A stretch of DNA of 64,000 bases from assembly GCF_023554255.2 (NCBI RefSeq), contig NZ_JAMJWD020000002.1:737435-801434 (forward strand), written 5' to 3'. The DNA is from Phyllobacterium sp. 21LDTY02-6 (lineage in GTDB: Bacteria > Pseudomonadota > Alphaproteobacteria > Rhizobiales > Rhizobiaceae). Shown in pieces: positions 36,255 to 46,619 of this stretch (the stretch's first letter is position 1; each line of letters begins with the position of its first letter). The notes beneath the pieces are model-generated. The model had not been told where the DNA came from. It saw only the letters and a program-made list of their open reading frames with translations, and did no database searches. The position numbers were made by a program, and so were the translations under genes.

Positions 36255-39200
36255 TTGCCCATCAAGAAAATTCTCGTTGCCAATCGTTCCGAAATCGCCA
36301 TCCGGGTTTTCCGCGCCGCCAATGAGCTCGGCATGAAAACCGTTGCCATCTGGGCTGAAGAGGACAAGCTCGCCTTGCACCGCTTCAAGGCGGACGAATC
36401 CTACCAGGTTGGACGGGGACCGCATCTGACGAAGGATATGGGGCCGATCGAGAGCTATCTCTCGATCGAGGAGATCATCCGGGTGGCAAAGCTCTCCGGT
36501 GCGGATGCGATCCATCCGGGTTACGGGCTGCTTTCCGAGAGCCCGGAATTCGCCGAAGCCTGTGCTGCGGCCGGCGTGATCTTCATCGGGCCGAAGCCCG
36601 AAACCATGCGGCGGCTCGGAAACAAGGTCGCGGCGCGCAACCTGGCAATCGAGATTGGCGTTCCCGTCGTTCCGGCGACCGACCCGCTTCCCGACGACAT
36701 GGACGCGGTGAAGGAACTCGCCGAAAAGATCGGCTATCCGGTCATGCTCAAGGCCTCATGGGGCGGCGGCGGGCGCGGCATGCGCGCAATCTTCAAGCCG
36801 GACGACATTGCCCGGGAAGTCACCGAAGGCAAGCGCGAGGCCAAGGCGGCGTTCGGCAAGGACGAGGTCTATCTCGAAAAGCTGGTCGAGCGGGCGCGGC
36901 ATGTCGAGGTGCAGGTTCTCGGCGATACCCATGGAAATGCGGTCCATCTGTTCGAGCGCGACTGCTCGATCCAGCGGCGCAATCAGAAGGTGGTGGAGCG
37001 TGCTCCCGCGCCTTATCTGACGGAATCGCAGCGGGCGGAACTCGCGGCCTACGGGCTGAAAATCGCCAATGAGACGCAATATATCGGCGCCGGAACGATC
37101 GAATTCCTCATGGATGCCGATACCGGCCAGTTCTATTTCATCGAGGTCAATCCGCGTATCCAGGTCGAGCATACCGTAACGGAGGAAGTGACCGGCATCG
37201 ATATCGTCAAGGCGCAGATCCGCATCCTGGAGGGTGCAGCGATCGGAACGCCCGAATCCGGCGTTCCCGCGCAGAAGGATATCAAGCTCAACGGCCACGC
37301 CCTGCAATGCCGCATCACCACGGAAGATCCCGAGCAGAACTTCATTCCGGATTATGGCCGCATCACAGCCTATCGCGGCGCGACCGGCTTCGGCATCCGG
37401 CTCGACGGCGGCACTGCCTATTCTGGCGCGGTCATCACCCGCTATTATGATCCGCTGCTGGAGAAGATCACCGCATGGTCGCCGACGGCGGAAGAGACCA
37501 TCCACCGTATGCACCGTGCGCTGCGGGAGTTCCGCATCCGCGGCGTCGCCACCAACCTCACCTTCCTCGAAGCGATCATTACGCATCCGAAATTTACCGA
37601 CAATTCCTATACGACCAAGTTCATCGACACGACGCCGGAGCTGTTCGAGCAGGTCAAGCGCCAGGATCGGGCAACGAAGCTGCTGACCTATCTGGCCGAC
37701 GTTACGGTCAACGGCCATCCCGAGACCAAGGGCAGGGCCAAGCCGCCGAAGGAAGCCGCCCTGCCACGGGTTCCTTTCGTCGAAACCTCCATACCGGACG
37801 GCACCAGGCAGCGGCTTGATGCTTTGGGTCCGAAGAAGTTCGCGGAATGGTTACGTAACGAAAAGCAGGTGTTCGTAACGGATACGACGATGCGTGACGG
37901 CCACCAGTCGCTGCTGGCGACGCGCATGCGCACCTATGATGTCTCACGTATCGCCGGCACCTATGCGCGGGCGCTTCCGCAGCTGTTCTCGCTCGAGTGC
38001 TGGGGCGGCGCTACATTCGACGTGGCCATGCGGTTTCTGACGGAAGATCCCTGGGAGAGGCTGGCCGCCATCCGCGAGCAGGCGCCAAACATCCTGCTGC
38101 AGATGCTGCTTCGCGGCGCCAATGGCGTCGGCTACAAGAGTTATCCCGACAATGTGGTGAAATATTTCGTCCAGCAGGCGGCGCGCGGCGGCATCGATGT
38201 GTTCCGGGTATTCGACAGCCTGAACTGGGTGGAGAACATGCGGGTCAGCATGGATGCTGTGCTTGAGGAGAACAAGCTCTGCGAGGCGGCGATCTGCTAT
38301 ACCGGCGACCTATTGAATTCCGCCCGCCCGAAATACGACCTCAAATATTATGTCGGCCTCGCCAAGGAAGTGGAGAAGGCCGGCGCGCACATCATCGCGG
38401 TGAAGGATATGGCCGGCCTGTTGAAGCCCGGCGCGGCGACCCTGTTGTTCAAGGCCTTGCGCGAAGCGACGGACCTGCCGCTGCATTTCCACACGCACGA
38501 TACTTCGGGTATCGCCGCTGCGACGGTACTGGCCGCCGTCGATGCGGGGGTGGATGTGGTCGACGCCGCCATGGATGCCCTGTCCGGCAATACCTCGCAG
38601 CCTTGCCTTGGCTCCATCGTCGAGGCGCTGAAGGGGACGGAACGCGATCCCGGCCTCGACACAGAGTGGATCCGCCGGATTTCGTTCTATTGGGAAGCCG
38701 TTCGCACCCAATATGCCGCCTTCGAGAGCGATCTGAAGGGACCGGCATCGGAGGTCTACCTCCACGAGATGCCGGGCGGGCAGTTTACCAATCTGAAGGA
38801 ACAGGCGCGCTCGCTTGGGCTCGAAACGCGCTGGCACGAGGTCGCGCAGGCCTATGCCGATGTGAACCAGATGTTCGGGGACATCGTCAAGGTCACGCCT
38901 TCGTCGAAGGTCGTGGGCGACATGGCGCTGATGATGGTCAGCCAGGACCTGACCGTGGCGGATGTGAAGAACCCGGAAAAGGACATCGCGTTTCCGGATT
39001 CCGTCGTGTCCATGATGCGCGGCGATCTGGGCCAGCCGCCGAAGGGATGGCCGAAGGATATCCAGAAGAAGGTGCTGAAGGACGAGAAGCCGTTCACCGA
39101 GCGGCCGGGTTCGCTGCTGGCGCCGGCCGATCTTGATGCCGAGCGCAAGGAGATCGAGGAAAAGCTGGAGCGGAAGATCAGCGACCAGGAATTCGCTTCC

Positions 39201-39713
39201 TATCTCATGTATCCGAAGGTCTATACGGATTTCGCCGTCACCCACAATACCTACGGGCCGACCAGCGTATTGCCGACGCATGTCTATTTCTACGGCCTTG
39301 CCCAGGAAGAGGAAGTGTTTCTGGACCTCGAGAAGGGCAAGACGCTCGTCGTGCGCAACCAGGCAGTCGGCGAGGCGGATGAAAAAGGCATGTGCACGGT
39401 CTTTTTCGAGATGAACGGACAGCCAAGGCGGGTGAAGGTGCCGGACCGCACCCGCGCGGCCGGCGGCGCCGGGGTGCGCCGCAAGGCGGAACTCGCCAAT
39501 GACAAGCATGTGGGTGCGCCGATGCCGGGCATCATTTCGACGGTCGGCATCTCTGCCGGGCAGAAGGTGAATGCCGGCGACGTCCTGCTCTCGATCGAGG
39601 CGATGAAGATGGAAACGGCCCTGCGCGCCGAACGCGATGGCGTTGTCGGCGAAGTCCTGGTGAAGTCAGGGGACCAGATCGATGCCAAGGATCTGCTCAT
39701 AATCTACGAATAG
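36255..39713 (+). CDS. pyc: Pyruvate carboxylase
   Basis: This 1152-residue single-chain enzyme makes oxaloacetate from pyruvate and bicarbonate. In order come the biotin carboxylase domain (residues about 1-455; KASWGGGGRGMRAI glycine loop, EVNPRIQVEHTVTE), the carboxyltransferase TIM barrel (about 535-815; TDTTMRDGHQSLLATRMRT, metal-binding HFHTHDTSG), the allosteric linker domain, and the biotinyl domain with Lys1118 in EAMKMETAL. The start codon is TTG 36255, giving MPIKKILVANRSEIAIRVFRAANELG, the conserved rhizobial start. The gene stands alone. Confidence 0.98.
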   Translation: MPIKKILVANRSEIAIRVFRAANELGMKTVAIWAEEDKLALHRFKADESYQVGRGPHLTKDMGPIESYLSIEEIIRVAKLSGADAIHPGYGLLSESPEFAEACAAAGVIFIGPKPETMRRLGNKVAARNLAIEIGVPVVPATDPLPDDMDAVKELAEKIGYPVMLKASWGGGGRGMRAIFKPDDIAREVTEGKREAKAAFGKDEVYLEKLVERARHVEVQVLGDTHGNAVHLFERDCSIQRRNQKVVERAPAPYLTESQRAELAAYGLKIANETQYIGAGTIEFLMDADTGQFYFIEVNPRIQVEHTVTEEVTGIDIVKAQIRILEGAAIGTPESGVPAQKDIKLNGHALQCRITTEDPEQNFIPDYGRITAYRGATGFGIRLDGGTAYSGAVITRYYDPLLEKITAWSPTAEETIHRMHRALREFRIRGVATNLTFLEAIITHPKFTDNSYTTKFIDTTPELFEQVKRQDRATKLLTYLADVTVNGHPETKGRAKPPKEAALPRVPFVETSIPDGTRQRLDALGPKKFAEWLRNEKQVFVTDTTMRDGHQSLLATRMRTYDVSRIAGTYARALPQLFSLECWGGATFDVAMRFLTEDPWERLAAIREQAPNILLQMLLRGANGVGYKSYPDNVVKYFVQQAARGGIDVFRVFDSLNWVENMRVSMDAVLEENKLCEAAICYTGDLLNSARPKYDLKYYVGLAKEVEKAGAHIIAVKDMAGLLKPGAATLLFKALREATDLPLHFHTHDTSGIAAATVLAAVDAGVDVVDAAMDALSGNTSQPCLGSIVEALKGTERDPGLDTEWIRRISFYWEAVRTQYAAFESDLKGPASEVYLHEMPGGQFTNLKEQARSLGLETRWHEVAQAYADVNQMFGDIVKVTPSSKVVGDMALMMVSQDLTVADVKNPEKDIAFPDSVVSMMRGDLGQPPKGWPKDIQKKVLKDEKPFTERPGSLLAPADLDAERKEIEEKLERKISDQEFASYLMYPKVYTDFAVTHNTYGPTSVLPTHVYFYGLAQEEEVFLDLEKGKTLVVRNQAVGEADEKGMCTVFFEMNGQPRRVKVPDRTRAAGGAGVRRKAELANDKHVGAPMPGIISTVGISAGQKVNAGDVLLSIEAMKMETALRAERDGVVGEVLVKSGDQIDAKDLLIIYE

Positions 39714-39862
39714 GCGTGGATTTGGAACCGGGTCACGGCCACGCCGGACCCGGGCAATCCATGTCAAATTGCGTATGAGAAGATCAAAAAGAGTGAATTG
39801 ACTTCGCCTTCAACCGATTTAAGGGTGCAGGAATCCTCCTGTCGAACGGTGAAGCAGTAATC

Positions 39863-41056
39863 ATGGATGCCTCGGTCTATCAGAAACGTGCCGTTTACGG
39901 GCGGTGGGCTGTCGCCTCCGCGTTTTTCTTCAACGGCTTTCTCATTGGCAGCTGGGCGCCGCAAATCCCGGTCTTCATGACGCGCCTTCAGATAAGCGAG
40001 TTCGTACTTGGACTGCTCATCCTCGTTTTCGGCATTGGAGCTTTGTGCTCGATGCCCTGGTGCGGCTATCTGATCGGCCGTTTCGGATCGCGCAGCGTCG
40101 TCCTTGCCTTCGCGGCGCTGTGCAGCTTCTCATTGCTGCTTGTCGTTCTTGCACCCAATCCGGCAATCGCCGTGCCGGCGCTGTTCTTCTTCGGCGCGGT
40201 CATCGGCGGTATGGATGTGGCGATGAATGCCAACGCCGTCGAGGTGGAGAAGCGGCTTTCCCGGGCCGTCATGTCGTCTTCGCACGGTTTCTGGAGCCTT
40301 GGCGGCTTTGCCGGCGGCGGCCTCGGCGGCCTGCTGATCGAAGCGCAGGGTTATCTCGTCCATGCGATCGTGGCGACGCTCATCGCCGCTGCCATCGGCC
40401 TGCTGGCGTTTCGCCACATGATCACCGAAACCAAGCCGGTCGTTCATGAACGCCAGAAATTGGCATTCCCATCCAATCCGCTGATCTACCTGCTCGGCCT
40501 GATGGCGCTTTTCTCCATGGTGCCGGAGGGTTCTGTTCTCGATTGGGCCGCGCTGTACCTGCAGCAGGAGCGGGGCGCCGACATAGCAACCGCCGGCTTT
40601 GCCTTTGCCGCCTTCTCCGGCACGATGGCGGTGATGCGGTTCCTCGGCGATGGCGTACGCAATCGTTTCGGCGCCGTAAGGACGCTGCGCGCCTCCGCTT
40701 TGATCGGTGCGGTGGGCCTTTTCGGCGCCAGCTTTGCTTCGACCGATTGGATCGCCGTACTGGCCTTCGCTTTCTCCGGCCTCGGTATCGCAAATATGGT
40801 GCCGATTGCTTTTTCCGCCGCCGGCAACCAGCCGGGGACCTCGTCCGGTGTCGCGCTCAGCATGGTGACGCTGATGGGCTATTCCGGCATCCTCGTCGCC
40901 CCATCGGCGATCGGTTTCGTCGGCGGCAAGACCGGCTTCGGACCGATTTATATGGTTCTGGCCGGCCTGCTCGTCATTGTCGCCATCATGGCAAGGCTAG
41001 CGGCGACGGCAGACCGCCCGGTAGACGAGACTTCCCAGTCCGGACTAGCGCCGTGA
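39863..41056 (+). CDS. MFS transporter, YbjJ-like
   Basis: This 397-residue inner-membrane protein has about 12 hydrophobic helices, the MFS loop GYLIGRFGSRSVV after helix 2, and a second-half counterpart RFLGDGVRNRFGAVRTLR. FFFNGFLIGSWAPQIPVFMTRLQISE and MDVAMNANAVEVEKRL are typical of the YbjJ/fucose-permease-like branch. The substrate is unknown. It overlaps the convergent patatin gene by 12 bases at their 3' ends. Confidence 0.87.
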   Translation: MDASVYQKRAVYGRWAVASAFFFNGFLIGSWAPQIPVFMTRLQISEFVLGLLILVFGIGALCSMPWCGYLIGRFGSRSVVLAFAALCSFSLLLVVLAPNPAIAVPALFFFGAVIGGMDVAMNANAVEVEKRLSRAVMSSSHGFWSLGGFAGGGLGGLLIEAQGYLVHAIVATLIAAAIGLLAFRHMITETKPVVHERQKLAFPSNPLIYLLGLMALFSMVPEGSVLDWAALYLQQERGADIATAGFAFAAFSGTMAVMRFLGDGVRNRFGAVRTLRASALIGAVGLFGASFASTDWIAVLAFAFSGLGIANMVPIAFSAAGNQPGTSSGVALSMVTLMGYSGILVAPSAIGFVGGKTGFGPIYMVLAGLLVIVAIMARLAATADRPVDETSQSGLAP

Positions 41057-42157
41057 TGCGACCGCCGGCTTTGCGCGCCGGGTGAGGAAATCGGTGACGC
41101 GGCGGCCCGGCCGCGACTGTCGCAGGCCGATATTCATCTCGGGCGCCAGTTCGTCGGAAAGGTCGAGCGTCGCGGTCTGGCCGATGGCGTCGTAATTCTC
41201 TTCCAGCCAATCCTCGGCGGCGGCGCGGCCGAGGTCACGCAGATATTCGAGGAATGCCCATTCGGCATTCACCTTTGACGACGCCGACAGCCCCTTGAAA
41301 GCCTCATCGGCGTCGATCCGGTGCATGCGGATATTCCTGTATTCGCCATGCTCGATCCGCCCCGCCTTGATCAGCGAATTTATGAATGCAATGGAGCGGA
41401 ATTCGCGAAGAAGCGCGGCATTGAACGTGATTTCGTCGATGCGATCGCTGATTTCCCGCGCGGTTTTCGGCGTTCCGGCCCGTTCGATCGGGTTGATCTG
41501 GATGAGCAGAACATCCTCGCTTGCGCTGGAATAGAAGAACGGAAACAGCGCCGGATTGCCGCCATAGCCGCCATCCCAATAGGGCTGGCCATCGATCTCC
41601 ACCGCCTGGAAGATATAGGGGAGGCAGGCGGAAGCCATGACCACGTCTGCGTTGAGCTCGGACTGCGAGAACACCCGCAAGCGGCCTGTCTCGACATTGG
41701 TCGCCGAAATGAAGAGCTTGAGCGCCGAGCAGGACTTGACCCGCTCGAAATCGATCTCGCGTTCGACCAGGTCGCGCAATGGATTGATGTTGAAGGGGTT
41801 ATATTCGTAGGGCGACAGCATGCGGGAAACCATCTCGAAGAGATTGTAGCCTATGCCGTTCTCGACGGACCAATTGCCGAAGAACACATCCCATGGCGCC
41901 CGCTGGACCGGGCTGAAACGGCCTGTCCGGCCGACCGCCCGCCAGAACTCGTAGAGCTTGGCGCGTGCGCCATCGGCGCCGTTCCTGGACCAGCCATCGG
42001 CCATGGCAACGGCGTTCATTGCGCCGGCGCTGGTTCCGGATATGCCTTCGATGGTGAGCCGGTCGTCCTCCAGGATACGGTCCAGCACGCCCCAGCTGAA
42101 AGCGCCGTGCGAGCCCCCGCCCTGCAGGGCGACATTGATCTTCTTGGTCGTCTTCAT
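41045..42157 (-). CDS. Patatin-like phospholipase coupled to bdhA
   Basis: This 370-residue protein has the patatin Ser-Asp dyad: oxyanion loop GGGSHG (residues 13-18), nucleophile elbow GTSAG with Ser43, and the Asp motif WDGGYGGNP. There is no signal peptide, so it acts in the cytoplasm. Patatins hydrolyse acyl esters of phospholipids, and some are linked to polyhydroxybutyrate granules. Its ATG overlaps the bdhA stop (TGATG on the minus strand), so it is translated from the same mRNA. That and the nearby pha genes make a role in lipid or PHB turnover a fair inference. Confidence 0.88.
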   Translation of the reverse strand: MKTTKKINVALQGGGSHGAFSWGVLDRILEDDRLTIEGISGTSAGAMNAVAMADGWSRNGADGARAKLYEFWRAVGRTGRFSPVQRAPWDVFFGNWSVENGIGYNLFEMVSRMLSPYEYNPFNINPLRDLVEREIDFERVKSCSALKLFISATNVETGRLRVFSQSELNADVVMASACLPYIFQAVEIDGQPYWDGGYGGNPALFPFFYSSASEDVLLIQINPIERAGTPKTAREISDRIDEITFNAALLREFRSIAFINSLIKAGRIEHGEYRNIRMHRIDADEAFKGLSASSKVNAEWAFLEYLRDLGRAAAEDWLEENYDAIGQTATLDLSDELAPEMNIGLRQSRPGRRVTDFLTRRAKPAVASRR

Positions 42158-42936
42158 CAGGCTGCCGTCCAGCCGCCATCGACCGAGATCGTCGTGCCGG
42201 TGATCTGGGCCGCGGCATCGCTGGCAAGAAACACCACTGTCGCGCCGATCTGCTCGACGGTGGCGAATTCCTTTGTCGCCTGCTTGTCGAGCATGACCTC
42301 GCGGATGACCGTCTCGCGATCCATGCCATGGGCCTTCATCTGATCGGGAATTTGCGCCTCGACCAGCGGGGTCAGCACATAGCCGGGACATATGGCATTG
42401 CTGGTAATGTGCTTTTCAGCCGTTTCCAGCGCCACGGTCTTGGTGAAGCCGACAATGCCGTGCTTGGCGGCAACATAGGCGGATTTGAACGGGGAAGCCC
42501 TGAGGCCATGGGCCGAGGCGATATTGATGATGCGTCCCCATCCGGCCTTCTTCATATGCGGCAGCACGGCAGCGGTGGTGTGGAAGGCCGATGTGAGATT
42601 GATCGCGATGATGGCGTCCCATTTTTCCGCCGGGAACTCGTCGACAGGTGCGACGAACTGGATGCCGGCATTGTTGACCAGCACATCGGCGGATCCGAAT
42701 GCAGCCACGGCCTTGTCGATCAGCGAGCGGCACTCGGCCCCGTTCGACATGTCGGCCTTGATATAGGCGACGCCGGTCGAGTGCCTTTCGGCGATCTGCT
42801 GGGCCAGGGCGTGGTCCTCCGGCCGGTCGGTGAATGAGTTGACCACCACATTATAGCCGGCAGCGGCCAACGCCTCGGCGGCGCCCAGCCCGATGCCAGA
42901 ATTCGAACCCGTAACGATAGCTGTCTTCCTGCCCAT
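42157..42936 (-). CDS. bdhA: 3-hydroxybutyrate dehydrogenase
   Basis: This 259-residue classical short-chain dehydrogenase oxidises D-3-hydroxybutyrate to acetoacetate with NAD. It shows GSNSGIG (residues 10-16), NNAGIQFVAPVDEFP, the catalytic Ser in NIASAHGLRASPFKSAY with Tyr-x-x-x-Lys (YVAAK), and CPGYVLTPLVEAQI, all typical of BdhA. It is the first gene of a two-gene unit with the patatin. PHB breakdown products are its likely source of substrate, matching the phaA and phaB genes about 6 kb away. Confidence 0.93.
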   Translation of the reverse strand: MGRKTAIVTGSNSGIGLGAAEALAAAGYNVVVNSFTDRPEDHALAQQIAERHSTGVAYIKADMSNGAECRSLIDKAVAAFGSADVLVNNAGIQFVAPVDEFPAEKWDAIIAINLTSAFHTTAAVLPHMKKAGWGRIINIASAHGLRASPFKSAYVAAKHGIVGFTKTVALETAEKHITSNAICPGYVLTPLVEAQIPDQMKAHGMDRETVIREVMLDKQATKEFATVEQIGATVVFLASDAAAQITGTTISVDGGWTAA

Positions 42937-43119
42937 GATATTTCTTTCTTGTTCGGCGACATTGCCTGTTAGGATAGTCTAAATATATTGCGTTGCAGCA
43001 AAAATGCTAGGGCGGTGCAAATCCGGCGATGATTCCGCACCTCGTGCCGAGGGCGGGTGCAAGCGCAGTGTTGACAAATGGCCATGGCTGCGCCACCTGA
43101 TCTGCATCTCTGGAGCTCG

Positions 43120-44373
43120 ATGATGACAGAATATCACCCACACCCCTTTGCCCGGCGCAGCTCGGTCGGCGTTGATGTCGGCGGTGTGATGGTCGGCGGC
43201 GGTGCACCGGTCGTGGTGCAGTCCATGACCAATACGGACACGGCCGATATTGACGGCACGGTGGCGCAGGTGGCGGCGTTGTCGCGCGCGGGTTCTCAGA
43301 TCGTCCGCATCACCGTGGACAGGGACGAATCCGCCAGGGCGGTGCCGCGCATACGCGACAGGCTGGACCGGCTCGGGCTTGACGTGCCTCTCGTCGGCGA
43401 TTTCCACTATATCGGCCACAAGCTCCTCGCCGATAATCCGGATTGTGCCGAGGCTTTGGCGAAATACCGTATCAATCCGGGCAATGTCGGGTTCAAGGAC
43501 AAGAAGGACGCCCAGTTCGGCGCGATCATCGAAATGGCGATCCGCTACGACAAACCGGTGCGTATCGGCGTCAATTGGGGATCGCTCGACCAGGAGCTGC
43601 TGACAAGCCTGATGGACCGGAACAGTGCCGCGGGCTCGCCCCTGACGGCTGCCGCCGTTACGCGCGAGGCGATTGTCCAGTCGGCGCTGATCTCGGCCCA
43701 GCTTGCCGAGGAGATCGGCCTGGCGCGCTCGAAGATCATACTTTCCGCGAAAGTCAGCCAGGTGCAGGACCTGATCGCCGTCTATGCCGAACTTGCCAGG
43801 CGATGCGACCACGCGTTGCATCTCGGGCTCACGGAAGCCGGAATGGGCACCAAGGGCATCGTGGCTTCGTCCGCGGCCATGGGAATCCTGCTGCAACAGG
43901 GCATCGGCGACACTATTCGCATCTCGCTGACGCCGGAACCCGGCGGTGACAGGACGCGCGAGGTCCAGGTCGCACAGGAATTGCTGCAGACGATGGGCTT
44001 CCGGCAGTTCATTCCGATCGTCGCCGCCTGCCCCGGATGCGGGCGGACGACCTCGACCGTATTCCAGGAACTCGCCCAGTCGATCCAGAGCGACATCCGC
44101 AAGAACATGCCGGTCTGGCGCGAAAAATACCCCGGCGTCGAGGCGCTGAACGTGGCGGTGATGGGCTGCATCGTCAATGGACCGGGCGAATCCAAGATGG
44201 CCGATATCGGCATATCTCTTCCCGGCACGGGCGAAACGCCTTCCGCCCCGGTCTTCATCGATGGGCGGAAGGTCGCGACGCTGCGCGGCGCCGGCATTGC
44301 CACCGAATTCCAGAAGATGGTGGCGGACTATATCGAAAACCGTTTTGGGCGGGGCGCACAGGCGGCGGAATGA
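43120..44373 (+). CDS. ispG: 4-hydroxy-3-methylbut-2-enyl-diphosphate synthase
   Basis: This 417-residue iron-sulfur enzyme catalyses the sixth step of the MEP isoprenoid pathway. The cluster ligands are visible as CPGCG and [10 protein letters not shown], with the TIM-barrel region [16 protein letters not shown] and [11 protein letters not shown] 43120 follows GGAGC and begins [22 protein letters not shown]; an in-frame ATG at 43078 would add 14 residues with no family support. The gene is convergent with ispA, with nine bases between them. Confidence 0.95.
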   Translation: MMTEYHPHPFARRSSVGVDVGGVMVGGGAPVVVQSMTNTDTADIDGTVAQVAALSRAGSQIVRITVDRDESARAVPRIRDRLDRLGLDVPLVGDFHYIGHKLLADNPDCAEALAKYRINPGNVGFKDKKDAQFGAIIEMAIRYDKPVRIGVNWGSLDQELLTSLMDRNSAAGSPLTAAAVTREAIVQSALISAQLAEEIGLARSKIILSAKVSQVQDLIAVYAELARRCDHALHLGLTEAGMGTKGIVASSAAMGILLQQGIGDTIRISLTPEPGGDRTREVQVAQELLQTMGFRQFIPIVAACPGCGRTTSTVFQELAQSIQSDIRKNMPVWREKYPGVEALNVAVMGCIVNGPGESKMADIGISLPGTGETPSAPVFIDGRKVATLRGAGIATEFQKMVADYIENRFGRGAQAAE

Positions 44374-44382
44374 GCCGTCCTC

Positions 44383-45300
44383 TCAGTTTTCCCTCTCCGC
44401 GATGAAGCTGGCGGCGGCGTTGAGCAGGCCGGCCTTATCAGCGAAGGGCGACAGCAGCTCCTGCGCCTGATCGACCAGCCCGGCGAGTTGCCGGCGCGTC
44501 CATTCGATGCCGTGGACCGAGACCAGCGTCGCCTTGCCCGCGGCTGCGTCCTTGCCGACGGCCTTGCCCAATTGCCCGGCATTGGCCGTCACGTCGAGCA
44601 GATCGTCGGCGAGCTGGAAGGCGAGGCCGATGGCCGAGCCATATTCGGCAAGGCGCTGGCGGTCGCTATCGGAGGCTCCCGCGATGATCGCGCCGGCGTC
44701 GCAGGCGAAGCGGATGAGCGCGCCGGTCTTCATCGCCTGCAGCCGGATGATGCCCTGCTCGTCAGGCTTGACGGTCTCGGCTTCGAGATCGAGCGCCTGT
44801 CCGCCGGTCATGCCGCCGACGCCCGCTGCACGGGCCAGTTCATGCACCAGGGTCAGTCGTGCTTTCGCCGGCAATTCCGTCTCGTCGCTGGCGATCAGTT
44901 CGAACGCATAGGTGAGCAGGCTGTCGCCGGCAAGGATGGCCGCCGCCTCGTCGAATTTGCGGTGCACAGTCGGTTGGCCGCGCCGGAGATCGTCATTGTC
45001 CATCGCCGGCAGGTCGTCATGGATCAGCGAGTAGCTGTGGACGCATTCGAGGGCCGCGGCCACGCGCAATGCAGCCATGGCGTCTCCACCCAGCAAAGCG
45101 GCGCTCTCCATGACGAGGAAGGGCCGAAGGCGCTTGCCGCCATTGAGCACGCCATGCCGCATGGCAGCCATGAGGCGGGCCGGACGGTAGATTTCCCCGC
45201 TGCGCGTCCTGTCGGAAAGAACCTCGTTCAGAAGCGTTTCGACGGCAAGAGCGTGCTGCTGCAAGCTGAGCTGAAAGAGAGCAGTGTGTTCTTCGGTCAT
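44383..45300 (-). CDS. ispA: Farnesyl/geranyl diphosphate synthase
   Basis: This 305-residue short-chain prenyl synthase condenses isopentenyl diphosphate with allylic diphosphates. The first Asp-rich motif is HDDLPAMDNDDLRRG and the second is QLADDLLDV, with GGKRLRPFLV and MTGGQALD also conserved. These place it in the bacterial FPP/GPP synthase group. The start at 45300 gives MTEEHTALFQ; an ATG five codons earlier (45315) is possible, and neither has a strong ribosome site. It lies next to ispG and is divergent from mtgA. Chain length (C10 or C15) cannot be set by eye. Confidence 0.92.
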   Translation of the reverse strand: MTEEHTALFQLSLQQHALAVETLLNEVLSDRTRSGEIYRPARLMAAMRHGVLNGGKRLRPFLVMESAALLGGDAMAALRVAAALECVHSYSLIHDDLPAMDNDDLRRGQPTVHRKFDEAAAILAGDSLLTYAFELIASDETELPAKARLTLVHELARAAGVGGMTGGQALDLEAETVKPDEQGIIRLQAMKTGALIRFACDAGAIIAGASDSDRQRLAEYGSAIGLAFQLADDLLDVTANAGQLGKAVGKDAAAGKATLVSVHGIEWTRRQLAGLVDQAQELLSPFADKAGLLNAAASFIAEREN

Positions 45301-45429
45301 GCCGCCAATGATCAATAAACGCTGCGCCGGTCAATGGGGGAGCTCGGTTCGGACGCAAAAAATATCCGCCACGAAAGTCGCAGAGTGTCGAGAAAGAATT
45401 CCATTCCCGCCCGGTTTGCTCTATGTCCC

Positions 45430-46194
45430 ATGCAGGGCGTTAGATGGAAGGTGGGCGTGGCAAGAGTTCTGGTCAGAAACAAGCGAGGCAGGGGTTATCT
45501 TGTGGACCCCGGGCGTTCGCCATTCGGGCGCGTCATGCGCTATCTGATCCTGACCGCCATCGTCCTGGCGATATTGCCGATCGTCCTGCTCATGCTCTAC
45601 CGGCTGCCGTTCGTCCACCCGATATCGACGCTGATGGTCAAGGACCTCGCCACCTTTTCCGGCTATGAGCGGCAATGGGTCTCGCTCGACGAAATCTCGC
45701 CGGTGCTGGTGAATTCCGTCATGATGTCCGAAGATGCGAAATTCTGCTCCCATGCCGGTATCGACTGGGATGCGCTGAACTCCGTGGTCTCGGATACGAT
45801 CGACGGGGAGCAGACGCGCGGAGCCTCCACCATACCCATGCAGACCGCGAAGAACCTGTTCCTGTGGAACGGACGATCCTTCATCCGCAAGGGGCTGGAG
45901 ATACCGCTTGCGGTCATGACCGACCTCATGCTGCCCAAGCGGCGCCTGATGGAGATCTATCTCAACATCGCGGAATGGGGTCCTGGAATATATGGAATAG
46001 AAGCTGCCGCCCGGCACCATTTTCGCACCAGCGCCGCCAGGCTCTCCTCCAGGCAGGCAGCCTATCTCGCGGTGACGCTGCCAAATCCGAAGATCAGGAA
46101 CCCGGCAAAGCCCGGGCGCGGGCTGCAGACGCTGGCCCGCGTCAATGAACGCCGAGCGCGCGGTGCGGGGGCATATGTCGGCTGCGTGAGCTGA
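45430..46194 (+). CDS. mtgA: Monofunctional biosynthetic peptidoglycan transglycosylase
   Basis: This 254-residue protein has an N-terminal membrane anchor (about residues 38-58, [22 protein letters not shown]) and a GT51 domain that polymerises lipid II into glycan strands. The catalytic Glu motif is [16 protein letters not shown], followed by [49 protein letters not shown]. There is no transpeptidase domain. The start is uncertain: ATG 45430 gives a usual short cytoplasmic lead, while the frame is open to ATG 45334. Confidence 0.93.
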   Translation: MQGVRWKVGVARVLVRNKRGRGYLVDPGRSPFGRVMRYLILTAIVLAILPIVLLMLYRLPFVHPISTLMVKDLATFSGYERQWVSLDEISPVLVNSVMMSEDAKFCSHAGIDWDALNSVVSDTIDGEQTRGASTIPMQTAKNLFLWNGRSFIRKGLEIPLAVMTDLMLPKRRLMEIYLNIAEWGPGIYGIEAAARHHFRTSAARLSSRQAAYLAVTLPNPKIRNPAKPGRGLQTLARVNERRARGAGAYVGCVS

Positions 46195-46356
46195 TGGCAG
46201 GGCCACCTGCGCGCCAGCTTGCAAAAAATACGACTCGCATCTGGTCAAAAGCCCTCAAGCGGTGTATAGCCCAGCCGAACTTTCCGGAATTTTGTCCATT
46301 GTGACAGGCTCAATCGGGCCAGTGCCGGATTTTGACTGAGTTACTGGAGCTGAACA

Positions 46357-46539
46357 ATGGCTGTACCTAAACGAAAGACTTCGCCGTCGAAGCGCGGCAT
46401 GCGCCGCTCGGCTGACGCCCTCAAGGCCCCGACCTATGTGGAAGACAAGAACTCCGGCGAACTGCGCCGCCCGCACCATGTCGATCTGAAGACCGGCATG
46501 TATCGCGGCCGTCAGGTGCTGACGCCGAAAGAAGGCTGA
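46357..46539 (+). CDS. rpmF: 50S ribosomal protein L32
   Basis: This 60-residue protein begins [22 protein letters not shown] and includes [19 protein letters not shown], the alphaproteobacterial L32 form that lacks the zinc-binding cysteines (C-minus type). CTGGAGCTGA precedes the start. It is monocistronic here, followed by a terminator, rather than paired with plsX. Confidence 0.97.
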   Translation: MAVPKRKTSPSKRGMRRSADALKAPTYVEDKNSGELRRPHHVDLKTGMYRGRQVLTPKEG

Positions 46540-46565
46540 TTCTTCCTGTTCTTTCATGCTAGAAG

Positions 46566-46593
46566 GACCGGCCTCGCGCCGGTCTTTCTTTTT
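46566..46593 (+). terminator. Rho-independent terminator after rpmF
   Basis: GACCGGC (46566-46572) pairs with GCCGGTC (46578-46584) across CTCGC and is followed by TTTCTTTTT. Confidence 0.88.
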
Positions 46594-46619
46594 GGCGGGA
46601 GCATTGAGGGAGAACGCGC

